A DNA stretch of 47,068 nucleotides from DATLFI01 sp035524895 (lineage in GTDB: Bacteria; Acidobacteriota; Thermoanaerobaculia; Multivoradales; Multivoraceae): assembly GCA_035524895.1 (NCBI GenBank), contig DATLFI010000217.1:1-47068 (forward strand), in the 5' to 3' direction. The translations under genes and the position numbers were made by a program. Every line of letters begins with the position of its first letter. Position 1 is the stretch's first letter. The notes below the pieces were generated by a model that was not told where the DNA came from, did no database searches, and saw only the letters and a list, made by a program, of their open reading frames with translations. Shown one piece after another: positions 34,348-42,000 of this stretch.

Positions 34348-35694
34348 CTACCGCTGCCCGCCCGCCGTGCTGGTGTCGTGTGCCCCGGCGCCTAGCTCTT
34401 CCCGCGGGATGTTGTAGGCGTAGTCGATGAAGCCGAGCATCATCTCGTCGGAGGTGGGCCCACCAAAGCGCACCGCGCGCTCACTGTCGATCTCGGTGCC
34501 GCCGGCACGGATCAACTCCTCCCGCTCCTTCGTGTTGTCGAAGTACATCGTGACCTCGATGCGGGTGCCCGACGGGACGACCTTCCGCTCCTTGTACTCG
34601 TAGTTGGTCTGCCAGTTCCAGTCGTACCAGGGCACCTCGAGCAGGGTCTCCTGGGTGCCGTCCGGATAGAACGCGACGTACTTGGCGTACTTGCCGCGCA
34701 GATGCATGTGCGGCAGGTACCCGAAGATCGTGGTCTCGTGCTCGAAGACCCTCGAGGCGCCGACCTCCCAGTTCTCGACCCCGGGCGGGATCTCGAATCC
34801 GCGGTTGCCGATCGCGTCCCACTGCACCACGTGCTCGATCACCTCGTCCTTGGGCTTGAACTTGAAGGCCACTTGCGAGCGATCCCAGCGACCGGAGCCT
34901 TCGCCCGGCTCCTTGTTGTAGTGCATCTGGAGGAACACCTGGGTGCCGGGCAGCAGCAGGCGCCCGAAGCCCGCGGGCAGACGGAACGGCTCGGTGCCCG
35001 GGGCGATGCCACCGAACATGCCGGTGGCCCCCGGAGCCTCGGCGCTGGCCGCTCGCGTCGAGCCGATGATGTGGTGCACCGCGTCGCTGCCGGGTCGGAA
35101 CTCGACCGCCTCGATCCAGCGCGCCTCGGGCAGCATCCCGGTCGTGATCGCCTCGGCCTTGAGCGAGATGTTGAGATCGCGCACAGCGTCCTCGATCCAG
35201 AACGGCTCGGCGAGGTCGAGCACCAGGTCCGGCTTGCCGATGGTCCAGCCCTCGTAGTCGTCCCACTGCTTGGGGGGCGGCGCGTCGGCCGGATCGCCGG
35301 CCGGGGCCCCGGCCTGGACCCAGTCGACCACCATCGCGATCTGCTGTGCGGTCAGCGTGCGCTCGTTGGCGAACACGCCGTGGAACTCCTCGGACGCGAA
35401 CCAGGGCGGCATCTCTTTGGCAGCCACCTTCCTCGCGACGGCGCGCGCCCACGGGCGCACCTCGTCGTAGGTCGTGAGCGGCATCGGAGCGATCATGCCG
35501 CCGAGCTGCGTACCGCCCTGGCGGTGGCAGCCCTCGCAGTTCTGCTGGAAGAGCGGAGCGATGTCCTTGTGGAAGGTGCTCTTCGCGGTGTCGGCCGCGG
35601 TGCTCCCGGTCGAGGCCGCCAGTGGAGCCGCCCACATCGCGATCGCTCCGCAGGCCACACTCACGAGCTTGGGTGCCGTTCCGAGTGTCCGCAT
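34348..35694 (-). CDS. cytochrome c fused to PHM-like di-copper monooxygenase domain
   Basis: A 448-residue periplasmic protein. The start at 35694 has AGAGGAG seven bases upstream and begins a signal sequence. Residues about 40-130 are a class I cytochrome c with CEGCH (Cys53, Cys56, His57) and the axial-Met region KEMPPWF. The C-terminal part resembles copper type II ascorbate-dependent monooxygenases (peptidylglycine hydroxylating family): His207-His208 in AVHHIIG, His258 in QMHYN, His329 and His331 in LPHMHLRG and Met418 in DEMML, which match all six known copper ligands. The heme may feed electrons to the coppers. The substrate is unknown; such proteins are often found in acidobacteria and planctomycetes. 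Confidence 0.85.
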   Translation of the reverse strand: MRTLGTAPKLVSVACGAIAMWAAPLAASTGSTAADTAKSTFHKDIAPLFQQNCEGCHRQGGTQLGGMIAPMPLTTYDEVRPWARAVARKVAAKEMPPWFASEEFHGVFANERTLTAQQIAMVVDWVQAGAPAGDPADAPPPKQWDDYEGWTIGKPDLVLDLAEPFWIEDAVRDLNISLKAEAITTGMLPEARWIEAVEFRPGSDAVHHIIGSTRAASAEAPGATGMFGGIAPGTEPFRLPAGFGRLLLPGTQVFLQMHYNKEPGEGSGRWDRSQVAFKFKPKDEVIEHVVQWDAIGNRGFEIPPGVENWEVGASRVFEHETTIFGYLPHMHLRGKYAKYVAFYPDGTQETLLEVPWYDWNWQTNYEYKERKVVPSGTRIEVTMYFDNTKEREELIRAGGTEIDSERAVRFGGPTSDEMMLGFIDYAYNIPREELGAGAHDTSTAGGQR

Positions 35695-35822
35695 CACGCT
35701 ACTCCTCTGGGCTTCGATGGTCGCTTCGATGGCTGGCATTGAAGGCCTGATGTTACCATCTACTGAACGGTCGGCCAGTAACTGGACGGACGCCTCCACA
35801 GGCCGAGGAGGCCGCTCTTCCG

Positions 35823-35867
35823 TGTTCCTCCACGCCCTGTTCCTCCATGCCCTGTTCCTCCATGCGC
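35823..35867 (+). repeat. three tandem copies of a 15-base repeat
   Basis: TGTTCCTCCA(C/T)GCCC occurs three times head to tail (35823-35837, 35838-35852, 35853-35867), with the last copy diverging at the end. It lies upstream of the DUF2911-like gene and does not belong to a confirmed gene. Confidence 0.7.
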
Positions 35868-35896
35868 TCGCCGAGCTTCTCGACAGGAGCCGAGAC

Positions 35897-37033
35897 GTGA
35901 CCCGCCAGGCTGCCGCCGCCAGCTCTCTCTCTTCCCTCCTGTCCCTCCTCCTGCTCGGCGGTCTCGTCGGGTGGGTCGCGGCTCCGATTGGCGCGCAGGG
36001 GCCGGCCCCCGCAGCGCAGCAACTCGCGGCGAGCGCGCCCGCCGAGGAGACCGAGAGCAGCGCGCCGGTGACCGCGACCGACGCCCAGGCCTTCCTGGGC
36101 CACTGGCTGCTGACCGTGCAGCTCGGTCAGGGCTCCCAGAAGTTCGGGCTGCTGCTCGACGACGAGGGCATCGAAGGCAACGATCTGAGCGGCAAGCTGA
36201 TTTCGGGATTCGGCGAGATGACGGCAGAGAAGTTCTCCTTGTCGGATGGTGCGCTCGCCTTCGACCTCGCGTCCGACGTCGGGCGTTTCCGCGTCGAGAT
36301 CCGGATCGAGGGCGGCGATGACCTGCGGGGCGTCTTCGGCGACACCTCCGGCTCGATGCGCGCCGAGTTCACCGGCGAGAAGTCGGACCGCGCCGCTTTC
36401 GAGCGCTTCTTGGTGCCCGACGACGAGTCGCGCATCACCCGTGGTGAGCAGATGGTGCGCCTGCGCTTCGTCTCGCCCCCCGCGGACGGACCGGACTTCG
36501 AGCAGATCACTGCGGCGAAGCCCGGCGACGTCGTGCGCTTCGTCGACCACCCGGCGATCAAGCTCACCACCGACCTGCCCCTGGTGTTCGGCACGCTCGA
36601 CGTCCCGACCGGGAACGTCGCCCCTGGCTATCCGGGCGTCTACAGCCTGTGGCTCAAGCGTACCGAGCGGGGCTGGAGCCTGGTCTTCAACCACAAACCC
36701 GATGTCTGGGGCACCCAGCACAGACCCAGCACCGACCTCGGCGAAGTCGCGCTCGAGCTGACCCCGACCGAGCCCGCGCAGGATCGGCTCGGCGCCTCGA
36801 TCGTGGAGACGGAGGCGGGCGAGGGCGAGGCCATCCTGCGGCTCACCTGGGGACCGCACACCTGGAGCGTGCCGTTCCGGATCGAGAAGCTCGAGATCGA
36901 GCAGCCGAAGGGATCAGCGAGCGTGACTGGCAGCACGACAAAGCGCCCGGCCCCTAGGATGCACTCCGGCGATCGCGCCGCCCAACATGGGCCTCGAGCG
37001 GATAGTCCCGCCTCAAGCGGGCCTGCCGCCTAG
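35897..37033 (+). CDS. secreted protein with DUF2911-like C-terminal domain
   Basis: A 378-residue exported protein. The GTG at 35897 has AGGAG seven bases upstream and begins a signal sequence (SSLLSLLLLGGLVGWVAAP). A middle part of about 110 residues (GHWLLTVQLGQGSQKF, FRVEIRIEGGDDLRG) looks like a small beta-barrel. The C-terminal ~130 residues resemble DUF2911: VPTGNVAPGYPGVYSLWL, SLVFNHKPDVWGTQHR and ILRLTWGPHTWSVPF. Function is unknown. The last ~30 residues (SGDRAAQHGPRADSPASSG) overlap the attC-like hairpin at 36980-37046 and look unlike the domain, so the original stop may have been lost. Confidence 0.72.
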   Translation: MTRQAAAASSLSSLLSLLLLGGLVGWVAAPIGAQGPAPAAQQLAASAPAEETESSAPVTATDAQAFLGHWLLTVQLGQGSQKFGLLLDDEGIEGNDLSGKLISGFGEMTAEKFSLSDGALAFDLASDVGRFRVEIRIEGGDDLRGVFGDTSGSMRAEFTGEKSDRAAFERFLVPDDESRITRGEQMVRLRFVSPPADGPDFEQITAAKPGDVVRFVDHPAIKLTTDLPLVFGTLDVPTGNVAPGYPGVYSLWLKRTERGWSLVFNHKPDVWGTQHRPSTDLGEVALELTPTEPAQDRLGASIVETEAGEGEAILRLTWGPHTWSVPFRIEKLEIEQPKGSASVTGSTTKRPAPRMHSGDRAAQHGPRADSPASSGPAA

Positions 37034-37046
37034 GCGTGGGTTAGCC
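36980..37046 (+). other. attC-like imperfect hairpin (upstream boundary of cassette-like gene)
   Basis: GCCCAAC (36980-36986) and GTTAGCC (37040-37046) form the outer ends. Inside, GCCTCGAGCGG pairs with CCGCCTAGGC with a bulged base, and CCCGC/GCGGG forms an inner stem. The order R''-L''-L'-R' and the bulge are those of integron attC sites. The right-end box deviates from the GTTRRRY consensus at one position. Confidence 0.45.
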
Positions 37047-37065
37047 GGCGCTGCAGAGTCGCACC

Positions 37066-37602
37066 ATGAAACGTCGTGGGCCCCGAGTTTTCGTTCTTGG
37101 AGGTGCCGCTCTAGCGGCTGCGGTCGTGGCCGGTCAGAGGATCGGCTCCATCGAGATTTCTCTGCTACACGAGGGTGTTGCAGTCGAGCTTCCCGCTGCC
37201 ACCGGCGCTAGTCTCGCCTCCAGCGTTGTGGCCTACTTTGAAACATGCCGCACGTATCAGGCCGTGACTGGCGAGACACCAACGCTAGACAGCCTCCTTG
37301 AAACGTGGCGAGAGCAGAGGCGGGGTTCGCATGCTTTCGTGACCGTCGAGGGGGCACAGGGCGAGTCGACTCAAGGGCCTCAGCAACTGCTGGTTGGCTT
37401 TTCGCCCGGTTCTCCGGCGTGGCCGGTTCTTTCCCGTGACCCGCAGGGTCTCATCGTCCTGTACTCGAAGTGCGATGGCCTTCAGGGCTCACTACTCGCC
37501 TGCGACGTGGGCGAGCTCGTCCCGGGTGCCGCACCCCGCGACTGCGAGAGGCTGCGCGAGATTCAGCCGCAGGGGCTGACGGGCGAGAAGAGCGCCGGCT
37601 AA
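37066..37602 (+). CDS. hypothetical protein, integron-cassette-like gene
   Basis: A 178-residue protein, not recognised. It starts 19 bases after the GTTAGCC box and its TAA stop lies inside the complementary GGCTAACCC box, as in integron gene cassettes. A hydrophobic N-terminus (VFVLGGAALAAAVVAG) follows basic residues, so export or membrane anchoring is likely. Four Cys residues (TCRTY, KCDG, ACDV, DCERL) may form disulfides. The base composition is visibly less GC-rich and less third-position-GC biased than its neighbours (for example ACGCTAGACAGCCTCCTTG), suggesting transfer. No integrase gene lies in the window. Confidence 0.65.
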   Translation: MKRRGPRVFVLGGAALAAAVVAGQRIGSIEISLLHEGVAVELPAATGASLASSVVAYFETCRTYQAVTGETPTLDSLLETWREQRRGSHAFVTVEGAQGESTQGPQQLLVGFSPGSPAWPVLSRDPQGLIVLYSKCDGLQGSLLACDVGELVPGAAPRDCERLREIQPQGLTGEKSAG

Positions 37603-37678
37603 CCCCTCGTTGCAGCGGACGCCGCAATGGTGCGTTCAGCCTTTGCGGGTCTGGTTCACAGCTTCGGCCGAGCGTCCG
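37597..37678 (+). other. attC-like left half at the end of the cassette-like gene
   Basis: GGCTAACCC (37597-37605) is the exact complement of the GGGTTAGCC box at 37038-37046. It is followed by CTCGTTGCAGCGGACGCCGC, very like the left half of common attC sites, and CGGACGC (37616-37622) is matched by GCGTCCG (37672-37678). No GTTRRRY-type right end follows, so this site appears truncated or decayed. Confidence 0.45.
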
Positions 37679-37767
37679 ACACCAGCCTGCGGACCCAGGG
37701 GGCGACTCTGACCGCCTCATGAGCTCATAATGAATCTGCATCCCACCTCAGAAAGTGGAGGACGGCC

Positions 37768-38397
37768 GTGACGCACAGAGAGTGCCTCCGGGATCGAACG
37801 ACCGCTGCGTCCCCTCCGATGTCCGCACGCGAAACGACACCTGGTTCCGGCTTCTCCGCCGCGACCGCCGTCGTGCTCGTCTTGCTGGCAGTCTCGTTGC
37901 CGCCCGTGCCCCTCGGCGCCGCCCAATTTCTGTCGAGTCGCGCCACGGCGTCTGCCCTCGAGCTCCAGGACGGCCGCTTCCTGGTCGAGGTGGACTGGAC
38001 CGCCGGAGCCGGAAACCAGGGAGTCGCCGAGCTGGTCACGATCGCCCCTGGATCGAACGTCGAGCTCCGCTCCGACAACTCGACCATCATCGAGTTCTTC
38101 GGCAACGACAACTGGGAGCTGCTGCTGAAGATCCTCGACGCCCGGGTCTTCAACCAGCACTTCTGGATCTATCTCGCCGCGGCCTCGAGCGTCGGCTACG
38201 ACGTGAACGTGGTCGACACCGTCTGCGACGAGCAGCGCACCTACTCGGGGGTGCGTGGGACCTTCCAGCCGTCGACCACGGACACCACGGCCTTCGCGGC
38301 CGGGTGCGACGACCGACCCAGAGTGGCGACGTGCTCGAGGGGACGTTCCGCTGCTCGGAGATGCGCCGCTTCCAGGGCGAGGACCTGCTCGACCTGA
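37768..38397 (+). CDS. secreted protein with degenerate YFWFF module
   Basis: A 209-residue protein. The GTG start has GGAGG six bases upstream; an ATG at 37819 is an alternative. A signal peptide is visible (VVLVLLAVSLPPVPLGA). Residues about 65-175 are a diverged copy of the module at the end of the 23.7 kb protein: LQDGRFLVEVDWTAG, IIEFFGNDNWELLLKILDARVFNQHFWIYLA and FQPSTTDTTAFAAG. The usual first Cys and the DGC Cys are lost (DAR). The last ~30 residues (Arg/Ala/Ser-rich) look out of frame, so the tail may be damaged. The gene is convergent with the large FG-GAP protein, which carries two intact copies. Confidence 0.6.
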   Translation: MTHRECLRDRTTAASPPMSARETTPGSGFSAATAVVLVLLAVSLPPVPLGAAQFLSSRATASALELQDGRFLVEVDWTAGAGNQGVAELVTIAPGSNVELRSDNSTIIEFFGNDNWELLLKILDARVFNQHFWIYLAAASSVGYDVNVVDTVCDEQRTYSGVRGTFQPSTTDTTAFAAGCDDRPRVATCSRGRSAARRCAASRARTCST

Positions 38398-38477
38398 CGA
38401 GCGGCAGCTTCCGCTGCACGATCGCCCCGTGATCGAGCCACCGTAGACCGGCACCGCCAAGGAGCACGGCGCGGCCT

Positions 38478-38815
38478 TGGGCGTAGAGCGTGGTTCCTCT
38501 GTCGACCGCGCTCTCCGCCCAGACGCGGCCCTGGTGCCGCTCGACGATCCGCTCCGCGAGCGAGAGAGGTCTACCCGTGCCCTGAAAAACTGCCGCTTCG
38601 GGTGAAGCCGCTGGAACGGCGAGAAGAGCTTCGACGCGTACTGCATCTCGCGCCGCCGAGTGCTCCGGGTCCGCAGCGAGCTCGGCGGGCAGGAGCTCGA
38701 GCGCGACTTCGGGTCCGAGCAGGCGATCCCGAGCGCCATGGACTACACGCCCATGCCACGCTCGCCCAGCGTCTGGAGAAGCTCGTACTGGCCGAGGATC
38801 CGATATGTCGTGCTG
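38478..38815 (-). pseudogene. chimeric relic: Ser/Thr kinase N-terminus joined to histidine kinase C-terminus
   Basis: Read on the minus strand, about 38815-38645 encodes the start of a Hanks-type kinase in two frames: YRILGQYELLQTLGERGMGV, a stop, then (one base out of frame) VVHGARDRLLGPEVALELLPAEL. This matches the glycine loop and VALK strand of PknB-like kinases (here VALE). It is followed by YASKLFSPFQRLHPKRQF and, after another frameshift, GTGRPLSLAERIVERHQGRVW. These are the F and G2 boxes of a sensor kinase HATPase domain. Neither domain is complete, and at least two frameshifts are present. Confidence 0.7.
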
Positions 38816-38940
38816 CGCACACAAACCTGGTCCTGTGCCGAGCTGGGGATCTCGCTCTGGGCGCCGGTCACCAAATCCGGACTCGCCGGACGGGCCGGCG
38901 ACCGGCACGCCTCTGTCGACGTGCGTGTTCCTTCTGAGAG

Positions 38941-39018
38941 GAGACGAACAACACCCTGCGCATCGGCTCCGCCACGGGCAGCGATCCGCGAGAGCTCAAT
39001 CGCGCTTTCGTCCAGGGA
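38941..39018 (+). pseudogene. relic of a head-repeat protein like that at 18.4 kb
   Basis: The plus strand reads NNTLRIGSATGSDPRELNRA and then FVQG. The intact-frame protein at 17780-18759 contains SNTLRIGRGTGTGTRQLNRA and then FIHG. The two are clearly related. A TGA lies just upstream in frame, and the frame continues antisense into the next gene, so this is a fragment of about 24 codons. Confidence 0.65.
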
Positions 39019-39041
39019 CCGCGCACGGCGGCCGTCCCCGA

Positions 39042-42000
39042 TCACGGGCAGGTCGCGAACGCGCCGGTGTCGCGGATCGGCGCAAACGGCCGTCCGAGCG
39101 TGTTGTCGTAGACGCGCACCGTGCCGGTGTCGCTGTCGGTGATGGTCAGACGCACCTCGGTGTCGGTCAGTCCGCCGCCGAACACCCAGTACCGGTCGGT
39201 GATCGAGCAGCCGTCGAGCACCTTGACCACCAGCTCGACGTTGGTCGGCCCGAAGAACCAGAAGTAGCCGGTGTCGTCGGTGAGCCCGATCGCGCTTGCG
39301 GTACCTGAGGCAGTGTCCGAACGCCACTCCGCTTCGACCAGGAAGCGCTGCCGGTTGAGGCACAGCGCCTGGTCGGTTGCGCTGCAGGCCGCCGCGCCAC
39401 CCGCGGCCACCGCGCGCACCAGGGCCGCCGCCTCGCGCAGCGCCGTCGCGCTGTCGTGCGATCGGGTCGCCGCGGCGAACGGCACGTCGCAGGTAGCGAA
39501 TGCCGCGGTGTCGAGGATCGGCTCGAACGACTCGCCGGCCGCCTTGAAGTAACTGCGGCTGACGCCCGAGGCCACGTCGTCGACCACCATCGACACGCCG
39601 ACGTCGGTAAGGCCGCCGACGAACACCCAGAAATGGCCGTTGATCGCGCAGCCGTCGAGTACCTTGACCACCAGCTCGACGTTGCTCGGCGCAAAGAACC
39701 AGAAGTAGCCGGTGTCCGAGGTGAGCGCGACCGGCTGGCCGAGACCGGTCTGCTGGTCGCCGTCGGCCCACGACACGCGGAGCCCGAAGCGCGCCTGCTG
39801 CAGGCACAGCTCGGTGGGCTGATCACCGCAGACGCCGCGTGCCAGCGCCGGCTCGATGGTGGTCGAGGCCAGGCGCCGGCCGCCACCGCCGCGTCGGGTG
39901 TAGACCACCGTCGCCTGGTCGGCGTCGCTGAGGCTGACGTCCGGCAGCTCGGGCTCCGAGTCGGCCTCCGTCTCGGCGACCACCACCTCCTCGCCCGACG
40001 GTAGACCGCCGGTGAAGAAGCGCCCGAGGATCGTGCTCCCGGCGGCGACCGCCGCGCCCGGCTCGGCCGTGGCGTCGCTCTGCCAGACCACGACGAAGTC
40101 GCCGGCGGCGTTGACATCGACGCGCGGGGCACGGGCATCGCCGTCGCCCGCGCTGATCGGGAAGGCCGGCCCGAGGGGCTGTCCTTGCGCGCCGTGCCGC
40201 CGGCCAAAGATCCGTCGTGCGCCCGATGGGCCGCTCTCCCAGGTCACCACGAACCCGCCGGTGTCGTCGGTGTCGACCGCGGGCCGCCCCTCCGCGTTCT
40301 CCGCGATCGGAAACGTCGTGCCCTTCGCCCGGCCCTGCGGATCGAAAACTCGCCCGAGGATCATGCTAGCGCTGGCCGCGCCGCTGGCACCGAGCGCTCG
40401 CCAAACCGCGACGAAGTCGCCGGTCGGCGCCTTGGCCACCTGCAAACCCTCGGCACCGCCCTGCTCGAGCAGCGCGAAGCTGTCGCCCTCGGGCTGGCCG
40501 CCGCGCCGCACCCGCCGGCCGCGCGGACGCTCGCCGTCCTGCCAGGTCACGACGCCGCCGCCCGCGCCGTCGGCACCCACGTCGGGCCTCGCGTCGGTTC
40601 CCTCGCTCTGGCCGAGCTCCACCGGCGGTCCGTCGGGCAGCGAGCTCGGGTCGAACACCCGGCCGAGGATCGATGACGCAGCGACCCGGGCCGGCGCACC
40701 GAACAGCGCAGCCGGCTGCGCCGACTCCTGCCAGGCCACCAGTAGCTTGCCTTCGCCGGTCCAGGTGGCGGCCGGCGCGCTCTCGTGGCCGCTGCCGAAG
40801 CCCACCAGGAACGCCTCCGTGAGCGCTGCGCCGCTGGGCCCGAGCATCTGCGCGACCACGCGCGACAGACCGCCCTCCTCGACCCACACCACGGCCCGCA
40901 AGCCGGTGCCGTCGTCCGCGACGATCGCCTCGGCCGGCGCGGTGGCCGGGATCACGATCTCCTCGGGCGGCGCGAGGTCGTCGTCGAGGATGCGCACGGT
41001 CATCGAGGCCGGTGACGCGAGTCCGAAGCCGCTGGCCTCGACCAGCGCCAGCTCGATCGTCTCGGTCAGCTCCGGTAGATCGTCGTCGAGCACTTCGAGC
41101 ACCAGCTCGCGGGCGCTCGCGTCGCCGGCCTGCCAGGTCAACGTAGCGTCGTTCGGGAAGACGAAGTCCAAGCCAGGGGTCGCCGAGCCACCGACCACGG
41201 CGACCCGCACCTGACCGCCGGCACCGCCGCTCTTGAGCACGCGCACGGCCACCTCGACGCCCTCGCCCGTGGTCAGCGACGCCAGCTCGAAGCGAACCGT
41301 GGTGCCCGCGCCCGACTCGACCACCGTGACCTGCCGCGACACCTCGTCGCTCACCGCACCACGCGAAGCGACCAAGGAGACCGTGTAGACGCCGGCCGCC
41401 AGGAACGTGTGGCTGGGGTTCTGCAGCATCGAAATCCCGCCGTCACCGAAGTCCCAGCTCCATGCCGTCGGGCCGCCCGTGCTGGTGTCTGTGAACTGCA
41501 CCGGGAGCCCCGCGGTCGCGATCCCGGGCGCCCAATCGAAGTCCGCGACCAGCGGCTCCTCCGGATACAGCACGTGGACCTGGCCCACACAGGAGTCTTC
41601 GCAAGGCGCACCGATCGCCAGGCCCTGACCCGTGGCGCTGAACCGTCCGCTGGCGAGCGCTGCGCCGAACTGGTCGTTGAGCTCGACCTGGTCGGCGATC
41701 CCGGCTGAGTCCTGGTTCCAGAGCTGCGGGTCGGCGTGATCGATACCATACTCACTGCCCCGATAGACCTTCACCTCGCCGGCGCCATCGACTCCGCCGA
41801 GGATCCGAGTCGGGCTGCCCACCGCCAGCTCGTCGAAGCCGTCGCCGTCGAAGTCACCCGCCGCCAGCGACCAGCCGAACCGATCTTCGAAATCGTCCCC
41901 CTCGAGCAGCGTGCTCCCGGCGCCGGTGAGGCCCGAGGACGAACCGTAGATCACGTGCACGGCACCGATCAGCCCGCTGTCGAGAAAGCCGAAGTACTCG

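Larger units (their letters stand above)
38398..39041. other. gene-relic stretch between two YFWFF-module genes
   Basis: This 644-base gap between converging genes contains no intact gene. It carries the kinase relic (38478-38815, minus) and a head-repeat-protein relic (38941-39018, plus). The remainder has no recognisable signal. Confidence 0.6.

Noticed and set aside
38150..38908. Minus-strand 252-residue open frame taken as one intact protein
   Set aside because: Its recognisable parts are the out-of-register kinase fragments described as a relic; the rest overlaps the convergent gene and has no domain.
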